DNA of 64,000 bases from Litoribaculum gwangyangense. Lineage in GTDB: Bacteria; Bacteroidota; Bacteroidia; Flavobacteriales; Flavobacteriaceae. Shown piece after piece: positions 44,264 through 52,576 of the stretch. The notes below the pieces were generated by a model, which was given only the letters and a program-made list of their open reading frames with translations, had not been told where the DNA came from and did no database searches. The stretch lies in assembly GCF_039543505.1 (NCBI RefSeq), contig NZ_BAABJW010000005.1:124001-188000 (forward strand), in the 5' to 3' direction. A program made the position numbers and the translations under genes. Each line of letters opens with the position of its first letter. The first letter of the stretch is position 1.

Positions 44264-44331
44264 TAAACCTAGTCGAATTGCTCCTAAACCTTTTTTCTGA
44301 TGGTTTTTTAGAAATTGCATCTATTAAACCT
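44264..44331 (+). repeat. Three phased TAAACCT repeats upstream of the putative glycosidase operon
   Basis: TAAACCT occurs at 44264-44270, 44285-44291 and 44325-44331. The steps are 21 and 40 bases, close to two and four helical turns. The second and third copies lie in a longer imperfect direct repeat (AATTGCTCCTAAACCTTTT and AATTGCATCTATTAAACCTTTT). The region separates the HTCS gene from the operon it probably controls. One more copy occurs at 58386-58392, before the next promoter region. These are candidate HTCS binding sites; the claim is inference. Confidence 0.45.
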
Positions 44332-44342
44332 TTTGCCATACA

Positions 44343-45632
44343 ATGAAAAAAGTTAAATCATTATCTGTTCTATTAAAATTGATTTTTGTTTTTGGAATCA
44401 GTTATTTTATAGTGAGCATGATTACTCGTAAAGATTTACTAACAAGTGACAAAATTACTTCAGAAATCGAATCTTATAATTATGTTATTGGAACCCAAAC
44501 CGTCGGTTCAAAATACAAGTTCACGGATGAAACCATGTTGCTGGAAACAGCTTTGGAGATAAAGAAAATGGGATCGAATCTTTTGAAATTTTCCATGAAT
44601 CCGAGATACTTCTCTGAAAACTATGGCCTTCCAAAAAATGAAAAAATAAACTCTTTAACAAACCTAGCGACGTTAGAACCATCAGTTAAAGAGGTTTTGG
44701 ATATGGATTTTAAATATTACCATATTTGGTCCTATTGTTTTTCGCAATATACTCCAGAACCCGTTGGAAAAAAAGATGATACTGCTCAAATAAAATTTAT
44801 CAATGGTTTTCCTAAAAAATATGAAAAGGCACTTTATAAGGAACTTTATGAATTTACTTCCTACCTCTTAAAAACTTACAGTGGTACTGGTAAAGTGTTT
44901 TATTTAGGTAATTGGGAGGGGGATTGGCATTTAAGACCGGATTACGATAGAACTAAACCTGTAAACCCAAATACATTAAATGGCATGATTCGATGGGCAA
45001 AAACAAGACAAAAGGCTATCGATGATGCTAAACGAGATATACAGCATAAAAATGTTGAAGTATACCATTACATAGAGGTGAATTTGGTTAGAAAAGCCCT
45101 TAATGAAGCAAAGACTAAAGTTGTTGCCAATAGTGTAGTAAATGTGGTAAATCCAGATTTTGTATCGTATTCGTCTTACGATTCAACAAATCCATATAAA
45201 ACAGAAGACTCGCTTAGAATAAATCTAAAAAAGTCTTTAAATTTTTTAGAGTCCCAATTGTCTCCTAAAGAAGGATTACCATCAGGAAAGCGCGTATGGA
45301 TTGGAGAATATGGTAACCCTAGTTTACATCATAGTGATGAGATGCAAAATAACCGATCCATTTGGACGATTAAAGCGGCATTAGAATGGGGTTCACCTTT
45401 TATTCTTTATTGGGAAATGTATAATAATGAAATTAAACCAGACACTGGCGAGCAAGTAGGTTACTGGCTCATTGACGATAAAGGAAAAAAACAACCCATA
45501 TGGTACACCCATAATTCATTTTATAATGAATCAAAAGAATTTCTAATTAATTACCAAAAAGCAAACGATGAGCTTCCAAGTTTTGATGTTTTCAGAAAAA
45601 ATGCACTTCAATTTAAAAGCTTAAATCCATAA
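44343..45632 (+). CDS. Putative TIM-barrel glycosidase of unrecognised family, paralogue 1 (membrane-anchored)
   Basis: This 429-residue protein has an N-terminal hydrophobic helix (about residues 10-30) without a clear cleavage site, so it is probably anchored and faces the periplasm. The body looks like a beta/alpha barrel: MGSNLLKFSM, DMDFKYYHIWSY, LGNWEGDWHLRP (Glu192), YHYIEVNLV (Glu245), DFVSYSSYDS, VWIGEYGNPS (Glu322) and FILYWEMYNNE. Glu245 and Glu322 sit where retaining clan-A type glycosidases carry their acid/base and nucleophile. I do not recognise the family. It is the first of three adjacent paralogues sharing these motifs, starts 147 bases after the HTCS gene and six bases before paralogue 2. 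Confidence 0.6.
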   Translation: MKKVKSLSVLLKLIFVFGISYFIVSMITRKDLLTSDKITSEIESYNYVIGTQTVGSKYKFTDETMLLETALEIKKMGSNLLKFSMNPRYFSENYGLPKNEKINSLTNLATLEPSVKEVLDMDFKYYHIWSYCFSQYTPEPVGKKDDTAQIKFINGFPKKYEKALYKELYEFTSYLLKTYSGTGKVFYLGNWEGDWHLRPDYDRTKPVNPNTLNGMIRWAKTRQKAIDDAKRDIQHKNVEVYHYIEVNLVRKALNEAKTKVVANSVVNVVNPDFVSYSSYDSTNPYKTEDSLRINLKKSLNFLESQLSPKEGLPSGKRVWIGEYGNPSLHHSDEMQNNRSIWTIKAALEWGSPFILYWEMYNNEIKPDTGEQVGYWLIDDKGKKQPIWYTHNSFYNESKEFLINYQKANDELPSFDVFRKNALQFKSLNP

Positions 45633-45638
45633 TATAAA

Positions 45639-46877
45639 ATGAATCGATCTATAATATTTTTATTGCTATTCTCTATTTGTACCGCAATATCTGGACAGAA
45701 TAGTCAGTATGATGCACCATTTCAATTAGAGAATTACAATTTTGTCCTAGGTATAAATAGTTTCCCTACAAAATATCAGTTTACCAAAGACTCAAAATTA
45801 ATAGAACAAGCCAAACAAACTAGAGCCTTGGGGTCTAATATTTTTAAGACGACTATATCTGAAAAGACTTTAAAAAATTATGGTCTTAAACCATCCGATG
45901 CTTATGAAATTATGGATGTTATAGATCTCATACCAGATTATGACAAGGTTTTTGACATGGACTTTAAATACTATTTTTTCTGGGTGCATACTACTACAGG
46001 GATTAAATGGAAAAAAGGAATCAGTAAAAAACAAGAAAAGACACTTTACAACGAAATGTTTGATTTTACTTCCTATCTCCTTAAAAAACATAACAATTCC
46101 GGTAAAACCTTCTTTATTGGTAATTGGGAAGGCGATTGGTTGCTTCATGGTGAAGGGGGTAGAAACAAAACCCCTTCAAAAGAAGATGTAGAAAATATGA
46201 CTAAGTGGTTTCAAATAAGACAACGTGCCATCGCCGATGCAAAAGCTAAAACTAAGTCAAAAAATGTGTCTCTGTATTATTATATAGAAGTGAACCTAGC
46301 GGTAAAGGGAATGGAAGGAAAAACCTGTATTGCTCAGGATATTCTACCTAATGTGGATGTAGATTTTGTATCCTATTCAAGCTACGAATCTAGTAAGAAA
46401 AAGGATTATGAAGCGAATAGGGAATCTATGACCAAAGTGTTGAATTACATTGAAGGCCAATTAAAACCCAAAGAAGGATTGCCTTTTAAGCGCAGGGTTT
46501 TTATTGGTGAATACGGAGGTCATGCCTTTGAAGATAGGCCAGAAACAAACCTTAAACAGTTTGACAATGCTAAAGATATTATGCAAATATCTTTAGAAGA
46601 GGATTTACCCTTTACCTTGTATTGGCAATTGTACAACAATGAGTACACTGAAGACGGTAAGTCTAAGAACATGTCGTTAATAAACGAAAAAGGAGAGAAA
46701 AGACCTATGTACTATTTGCATCAAAATTACTACAAACAAGTTAATGAGTACCTAAAAAATTATAGGGTGGAACATAAAGAATATCCGGGTTACGAAGATT
46801 TTAAGAAGGAAGCCTTGAATATTTTGGAAGGTGTTTACAAGGAAATAAGAACAGAGCTTTTAACATCATTAAATTAA
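45639..46877 (+). CDS. Putative TIM-barrel glycosidase of unrecognised family, paralogue 2 (periplasmic)
   Basis: This 412-residue protein has a cleavable signal peptide (about residues 1-19, ending TAISGQ). It aligns with paralogue 1 over its full length: LGINSFPTKYQF, LGSNIFKTTIS, DMDFKYYFFWV, IGNWEGDWLLHG (Glu164), YYYIEVNLAV (Glu217), DFVSYSSYES, VFIGEYGGHA (Glu291) and FTLYWQLYNNE. The spacing of the three Glu residues (53 and 74) nearly equals that in paralogue 1 (53 and 77). No family name is offered. It lies between paralogues 1 and 3 with gaps of six and three bases, so it is clearly co-transcribed. An exo- or oligosaccharide-acting periplasmic role is an inference from the signal peptide alone. 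Confidence 0.6.
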   Translation: MNRSIIFLLLFSICTAISGQNSQYDAPFQLENYNFVLGINSFPTKYQFTKDSKLIEQAKQTRALGSNIFKTTISEKTLKNYGLKPSDAYEIMDVIDLIPDYDKVFDMDFKYYFFWVHTTTGIKWKKGISKKQEKTLYNEMFDFTSYLLKKHNNSGKTFFIGNWEGDWLLHGEGGRNKTPSKEDVENMTKWFQIRQRAIADAKAKTKSKNVSLYYYIEVNLAVKGMEGKTCIAQDILPNVDVDFVSYSSYESSKKKDYEANRESMTKVLNYIEGQLKPKEGLPFKRRVFIGEYGGHAFEDRPETNLKQFDNAKDIMQISLEEDLPFTLYWQLYNNEYTEDGKSKNMSLINEKGEKRPMYYLHQNYYKQVNEYLKNYRVEHKEYPGYEDFKKEALNILEGVYKEIRTELLTSLN

Positions 46878-46880
46878 AAA

Positions 46881-49346
46881 ATGAAGCTTCCATTTAAAAT
46901 AAATAGAACGAGAGTTTCATTTGTATTCTTTCTAATTGCACTCAATAACTTTGCTCAATTATCATTGGTAAGCAATCAAAATATTGATTTTTCAACTGCC
47001 ATTACTACTGTGTCTAGTGGAAATTGGAGCAACCCTGCCATATGGAGTAATGGGCAAATTCCTAGTGCTTCAACAGATGTGATTATAAATGATGGACATA
47101 CGGTTTATATAGATATTCAGGGAGCAGTATCACAACAAATTGTAGACTTATGTAAGAACCTTCAAGTAAAAAAGACGGCTACTCTTGATATGGGTCATAA
47201 TACCCCAAATTTTGCAAAAGACTTGAGAATCAATGGGAGTATATTGTGTAATGGTACTTTTTCCTCTGGACGAAACCAACCATCAGGATCTGGTGATGGG
47301 TCTATATATCTATATAATAGTCGAATTTACCTAAATCTTACCCAGGATGAAACCTTTGTTTCTGGTTCTGGCTTTTTCAATCCAAAATCTTTAAGTATCT
47401 CCAGTAATTTTGAAAATAAAAATCTAACAATTGATTTATATAACATTATTATCAATGAGAATTTCGCCATAAAATCAGATAATCGGGTAAATGTTACAAT
47501 AAGCCATTATGCATATCTTAGAATTAAAGGAATTTTAGGATTGACAGGAAGTGATTATCAATTCAGTTCGCCAACAGCTAAATCTGACTTAATTATTCAT
47601 GGTATCGTAGTTACTAACGATGTAAGTTTATTTACAAAGAATACTTCCATAGGGGAATCATCTTCTTTGACTATATCCAGTCAAGGTAGCCTATATACTC
47701 AAAAAATCAATAAAGGAATTCTAGACAAGAAAACCGAAGCAGCTGGCTTTTCATTATTTATAAACCCCGGAGGGCTTTTGCGTTTAGGGCAAGGTGTAGA
47801 TTTCGATAATTTATCAAGTGCCAATCCTAATTTCTTGCTAATTAATAATGGGGAAGTAAGAAAACATTATTCAGAAACCATGTCAACCAAAGCTCAAATT
47901 ACTGCTACTCTGGACCAGTTTGATCCCAATAAAGGTGCTAATGTTCCTCAAATTAAAGATGTATTCGGGGCAAGTCATATTTCTGGATGGTATAATTTTA
48001 CGGATAGACCTTATCTTTTAGAAGGTTTAGATGTGTATAAAGAGTTTGGAGCAACCTCCTTAAAAACTACCCTTACCTCCATTAATGGTAACATGGAATC
48101 GGCTTATCATTTTAATCATACTTGGCCAAATTTTAATTCCCTAAAAGAAGTTGCACAACATGAATATGTTGACTCCTTGTTTAAGCGTTCACATATTAAA
48201 AAACACACTTTTTGGACCACCACTAAAAATCAATCGTTCTATAAAAACGGTCCCGATTTTAATCACGAAAATTATCTTGACCAAGAACAACAATTTTACG
48301 AGTTAACAAAACACCTATTAGAAACCTATGGATCTTTGGACAAAACATTTACCTATCAAAATTGGGAAGGTGATTGGATGTTAAGAGGACAAGGAGTTTT
48401 ATGGGAAGATAATCCATCTCTTATTCCCGACGATATAGAATGGCTCACAGAAGGTATGGCCCGATTATTTAGAGCCAGACAAAGAGGAACAGAGCGTGCT
48501 AGAAATGAATTTATTGGTGCTACTGCAAAAGTATTTTATGCTATTGAATTCAATAAACTTTGGATGCTTAAAAATGGCAGCAGGATTACCATGATGGAAA
48601 ATAATACCCCTAGTGTTTTAGGTAATGTAATTCCTTCTACTAGAATCGATTTATCATCTTGGTCAGCTTATGATGGAGGTTGGTTTGATACCAATAATCC
48701 ATTGGGACACGCTATGTGGAAGGGATTGGAAATAGCGCGTTATTTTACTAATGAAACAGGTGATTTGGGTGCAGTTTTTCCTGTGCAGATTGGCGAGTTT
48801 GGAATTAATGAAAATCCACCATATTACCAAGGGATATCAAATCCAACGGGCATTACTAATAGGTATGCAAGATATATAGGAGTTGCCCTTGGACTTGGAA
48901 TCCCAAACTTTTATTTATGGAATTTGTATGGAAACGACAAGGCTGGACCTAACGGTTTTACCTGGGAAAAGGACACGCAATATGATACAAATTTCTTATA
49001 CCAATATTTAGTTGGTAAGTGGATAAAAGAACCAGATGGAACTTGGGGTGTTGCTGCCAGTTTTTTGATGGAACAATGGGCTTCGACGCTTTCTTCTGAA
49101 ATAAATATAGCATTGAAAAATCAAATTAAATTATTTCCAAATCCAGCTAAAAGTTTTATTCAGTTTAAAGGTCTAAAAGACAATAATAAAATTTCATTTT
49201 TTGATATGAATGGAAGAATCTTAAAATCACTACCCTATTCAAACAATGATATAATAAATATTAATGACTTTAAATCAGGGACTTACATTGTAAAAATTCA
49301 AGATTCTTATAATGCAATTGTATTTAAAAAACTAATTATAAACTAA
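46881..49346 (+). CDS. Putative surface glycosidase of unrecognised family, paralogue 3, with beta-solenoid and T9SS domains
   Basis: This 821-residue protein is modular. Signal peptide: about residues 1-25. A beta-solenoid or G8-like region spans about 38-330 (SGNWSNPAIWSNGQIPSAST, then repeated short strands). The barrel region shared with paralogues 1 and 2 spans about 365-735: FGATSLKTTLTSI, YQNWEGDWMLRG (Glu496), FYAIEFNKLW (Glu556), DLSSWSAYDG, VQIGEFGINE (Glu639) and FYLWNLYGND. A T9SS type A sorting domain covers about 750-821 (LFPNPAKSFIQFKGL...GTYIVKIQD). It should therefore be secreted to the cell surface, where an endo-acting enzyme would be useful. It precedes the second SusC gene by 12 bases. 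Confidence 0.62.
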   Translation: MKLPFKINRTRVSFVFFLIALNNFAQLSLVSNQNIDFSTAITTVSSGNWSNPAIWSNGQIPSASTDVIINDGHTVYIDIQGAVSQQIVDLCKNLQVKKTATLDMGHNTPNFAKDLRINGSILCNGTFSSGRNQPSGSGDGSIYLYNSRIYLNLTQDETFVSGSGFFNPKSLSISSNFENKNLTIDLYNIIINENFAIKSDNRVNVTISHYAYLRIKGILGLTGSDYQFSSPTAKSDLIIHGIVVTNDVSLFTKNTSIGESSSLTISSQGSLYTQKINKGILDKKTEAAGFSLFINPGGLLRLGQGVDFDNLSSANPNFLLINNGEVRKHYSETMSTKAQITATLDQFDPNKGANVPQIKDVFGASHISGWYNFTDRPYLLEGLDVYKEFGATSLKTTLTSINGNMESAYHFNHTWPNFNSLKEVAQHEYVDSLFKRSHIKKHTFWTTTKNQSFYKNGPDFNHENYLDQEQQFYELTKHLLETYGSLDKTFTYQNWEGDWMLRGQGVLWEDNPSLIPDDIEWLTEGMARLFRARQRGTERARNEFIGATAKVFYAIEFNKLWMLKNGSRITMMENNTPSVLGNVIPSTRIDLSSWSAYDGGWFDTNNPLGHAMWKGLEIARYFTNETGDLGAVFPVQIGEFGINENPPYYQGISNPTGITNRYARYIGVALGLGIPNFYLWNLYGNDKAGPNGFTWEKDTQYDTNFLYQYLVGKWIKEPDGTWGVAASFLMEQWASTLSSEINIALKNQIKLFPNPAKSFIQFKGLKDNNKISFFDMNGRILKSLPYSNNDIININDFKSGTYIVKIQDSYNAIVFKKLIIN

Positions 49347-49358
49347 TTATCTAAACTA

Positions 49359-52300
49359 ATGAGAAAATTATTTCTATCAATTTTATTGTTACCTATGGTA
49401 TTGGTAGCTCAAGAAATTACAATAAACGGAACTGTTATGGAAGAAGAAACTAGGCAACCACTTCCAGGAGCTTCGGTACTTCTAAAAGGTACCGCAAAAG
49501 GAACCGTTACTGATTTTGATGGAAAATTCCAATTGGATGCCAAAAAAGGTGATGTGTTGGTATTTTCTTTCATTGGTATGAAATCCAAAGAAATTACGGT
49601 GTCATCAACTACTGTTGAGGTTTTTTTAGAAACAAATATTTCACAGCTTGATGAAATTGTTATCAGTACTGGTTATTTTGACATAAACAAAAGAGACTTA
49701 TCAGGCTCTATTTCCCAAGTGAATTCTGAAAAATTAGAGCAACAAAGAACGCAATCTGTAGAACAACTTTTGCAAGGCCAAGTTGCAGGTGTTGTGGTTA
49801 CAGAAAATGGAGAACCTGGTGGGGGTGTAGCCATTTCTATTAGAGGTACAAACTCATTCCTGGGAGGTACCCAGCCTCTATACATTGTTGATGGTTTACC
49901 AGTAGATTCGGTAGAAGACGCACAAGGAAATGCAGGTGCTGGAGCTTCTCAAAATTCTTTAAGTTTTCTTAATCCAAATGATATTGAAAAAATTGAAGTT
50001 TTAAAAGATGCTGCAGCGACTGCGGTGTATGGGGCAAGGGGTGCGAATGGGGTAGTTTTAATTACTACAAAAACAGGTGGTAGTACAAATGGAAGAGATA
50101 ATCTGACAATTACAGTAGATAATTTTTTAACCACCATTACCAATAAGATAAATGTTATGGATGGTCCTACGTTTGAAAATTACATGAATAGAAGAGCCAT
50201 TAATCAATTATATATTAATATTACAAATCCATTGGATAATACGGATCCATTTGATGGTTCTCAAGCTTTAACGGTTGCTAATTACCCTCAATTAGATGGG
50301 TTTAGCATTCCTTATCCAACAACTACAGGTGTTAATACAGACTGGCAAGATGTGGTTTTTACAGAGGCTTTTTCACAATCATATAATCTGTCTTATAGAG
50401 GAGGTGATAAAAAAAATAATTTCCTCGTAAGTCTGGGTCTTATTGACACTGAAGGTGTTATTATAAATACAGGCAATAAAAGAGTTACCTTAAATGTAAA
50501 TGGAAGTAGAAAAGCATTTAATGATAAAATAGATATTTTTTCTAAAACAAATATTGCTTATAACAAAGGAAATTCTGCCTCAGTAGGAAATGGCGACTTA
50601 TTGTTAAATAGAAGTGTGACTTCTCAAGCTCTTCAATTTCAACCTGTTTTTGGACTTTTAGCTATTGGTGAAGATGACACTGAATATGCAGAGCTCAATG
50701 AAGGTAACATAATTTCTAATCCTTTCACTTTAGCAAGAGATGTTACCGATCTTAAAGAGAATTACAACCTTATTCAGAATCTGGCTGTAACGGCAAAGAT
50801 TACCCCTAATCTTACTGGTGTTGTAAAAGGAGCATATAATTTTCAAAAAAGTGACCGTGATATTTATTACCCAACTAACACTACAAGGGGGAGACGAAAC
50901 AATGGGGAAGCATCTCAAGCCTCCAGACAATACAGAAAATTATATGGTGAAGTTAATTTGAGGTACAGAAACCGTTTCGGAAAACATAGAATCGATGCCG
51001 TAGCTATAGGAACCGTGGAGGATGTCAGAATAAGAACTATGTTTAATAGAGCCTTTGGTTTTGGGAGTGATGTGTTGGAATTTTACGATCTCAGCGCCGC
51101 AACTGATATTTTACCACCTGAGTCTAATTTTTTGGATTCTAGGTTGTTATCTAGTATCCTAAGAGTAGGATATAATTATAAAAGAAAGTATTTTTTAGAC
51201 GTTAACGCTAGGATAGATGCTTCATCTAAACTTGCCAAAGGAAATAAAGCTAATTTCTTTCCATCTGTGGCATTGGCTTGGTTGGCATCTGATGAGAAAT
51301 TTCTAAGAAAATCAGAAGCAATCTCCAATCTTAAATTTAGATTATCCTACGGTAGAGTGGGTAATGATGCCATTCCACCATTCCAATCATTATCGCTAGG
51401 TGAAGCTATTCGTTATAATTTTAATGGTCAAATAGCTACTGGTTTCATAGAATCTAATTTGCCAAATCCCAATTTAAAATGGGAACTTACAGACCAATTT
51501 AATTTTGGTGTAGATTTAGGATTAAAAAATGATAAGGTAAATGTTACTATAGATACCTATTACAAGCTTACAAGTGATTTATTGCAAAATGTTATTCTTC
51601 CAGCTTCCAATGGTTTTGTTACAATATTAGACAATTTTGGAGAAGTAGAAAATTATGGTCTCGAAATAGCTTTAAACTCCAACATTATTAGTAACGATAA
51701 TTTTAAATGGGATTTTGGAACCAACTTTACCCTAAACCGAAATAATCTTAAAAGTTTAAATTCGAATTTAGATTTTCAATTGGGACCCAACGTGGGTTTT
51801 GCTCAAGAAAATCCTATTTTATTCAATGTTGGTAGTCCTTTAGGAATTTTCTGGGGTGCTCAAACAAATGGTATATACGAATCTTGGGAAGAAGCTAATG
51901 CCAGCGGTATAGCAGGTGCAGCACCAGGAGAAAGAAGATATATCAATAATGATACGAATACTGTTGACAGTAATGGCAATCAAGTTATTAACTTTGATGA
52001 TTACGCACAAATTGGGGACCCTAATCCTGATTTTAATATTGCTATAAATAACAATTTTAAATATAAAAATTGGGATTTGAGTATGCTTATTACAGCACAA
52101 AAAGGAGGCGATATTTTTTGGGTAGATACTTGGCCAATAGCTGGCAACTCAAATACTAGAAATGGTCTAGCTTCTGCTTTCCAAGATTCTTGGCAAGCGC
52201 CGCTAAATGTTGATGCTACAGGTAATGTCTTTTCTGATCCATCTGTAGGCAAAACATCAGGTGTTGCATATCCAGCTCCAATTATCGATGCCAATAGCCC

Positions 52301-52565
52301 AAGAATAATTTCATCCGATAGAAACGTGTTTGATGGCTCTTTCATAAGATTAAAAAACGTCAACTTGGGTTACACTTTTAATTTTAAAAATAGCAATAGC
52401 CTTAGAGTATATGCTACAGCTCAAAATTTGGTAACTATTACAGATTATCCAGGATATGATCCTGAAGTGACAACTTTTAACAAAGACCCTCAACGTAGAG
52501 GTGTGGATTTTGGAGGATACCCTGGTGTTCAAACCTACTCTTTTGGCTTAAATTTCAATTATTAA
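49359..52565 (+). CDS. SusC/RagA TonB-dependent transporter (second pair)
   Basis: This 1068-residue outer-membrane importer has a signal peptide (about residues 1-18), a carboxypeptidase-like domain at about 20-100 (GTVMEEETRQPLPGASVLLKG), a plug at about 115-235 (VAISIRGTNSFLGGTQPLYIVDG and GARGANGVVLITTKTGG) and a barrel ending TYSFGLNFNY. Unlike the first SusC in the locus it lacks the N-terminal STN domain, which agrees with HTCS rather than sigma/anti-sigma control. It is directly downstream of the three putative glycosidases and 11 bases upstream of SusD, so enzymes and uptake system share an operon. Confidence 0.95.
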   Translation: MRKLFLSILLLPMVLVAQEITINGTVMEEETRQPLPGASVLLKGTAKGTVTDFDGKFQLDAKKGDVLVFSFIGMKSKEITVSSTTVEVFLETNISQLDEIVISTGYFDINKRDLSGSISQVNSEKLEQQRTQSVEQLLQGQVAGVVVTENGEPGGGVAISIRGTNSFLGGTQPLYIVDGLPVDSVEDAQGNAGAGASQNSLSFLNPNDIEKIEVLKDAAATAVYGARGANGVVLITTKTGGSTNGRDNLTITVDNFLTTITNKINVMDGPTFENYMNRRAINQLYINITNPLDNTDPFDGSQALTVANYPQLDGFSIPYPTTTGVNTDWQDVVFTEAFSQSYNLSYRGGDKKNNFLVSLGLIDTEGVIINTGNKRVTLNVNGSRKAFNDKIDIFSKTNIAYNKGNSASVGNGDLLLNRSVTSQALQFQPVFGLLAIGEDDTEYAELNEGNIISNPFTLARDVTDLKENYNLIQNLAVTAKITPNLTGVVKGAYNFQKSDRDIYYPTNTTRGRRNNGEASQASRQYRKLYGEVNLRYRNRFGKHRIDAVAIGTVEDVRIRTMFNRAFGFGSDVLEFYDLSAATDILPPESNFLDSRLLSSILRVGYNYKRKYFLDVNARIDASSKLAKGNKANFFPSVALAWLASDEKFLRKSEAISNLKFRLSYGRVGNDAIPPFQSLSLGEAIRYNFNGQIATGFIESNLPNPNLKWELTDQFNFGVDLGLKNDKVNVTIDTYYKLTSDLLQNVILPASNGFVTILDNFGEVENYGLEIALNSNIISNDNFKWDFGTNFTLNRNNLKSLNSNLDFQLGPNVGFAQENPILFNVGSPLGIFWGAQTNGIYESWEEANASGIAGAAPGERRYINNDTNTVDSNGNQVINFDDYAQIGDPNPDFNIAINNNFKYKNWDLSMLITAQKGGDIFWVDTWPIAGNSNTRNGLASAFQDSWQAPLNVDATGNVFSDPSVGKTSGVAYPAPIIDANSPRIISSDRNVFDGSFIRLKNVNLGYTFNFKNSNSLRVYATAQNLVTITDYPGYDPEVTTFNKDPQRRGVDFGGYPGVQTYSFGLNFNY

Positions 52566-52576
52566 AACTAACAAAC

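Noticed and set aside
44343..49346. Naming the triad as endo-fucanases (for example GH168)
   Set aside because: I have no motif or spacing evidence that distinguishes it from other barrel families, so the substrate and family are left open.
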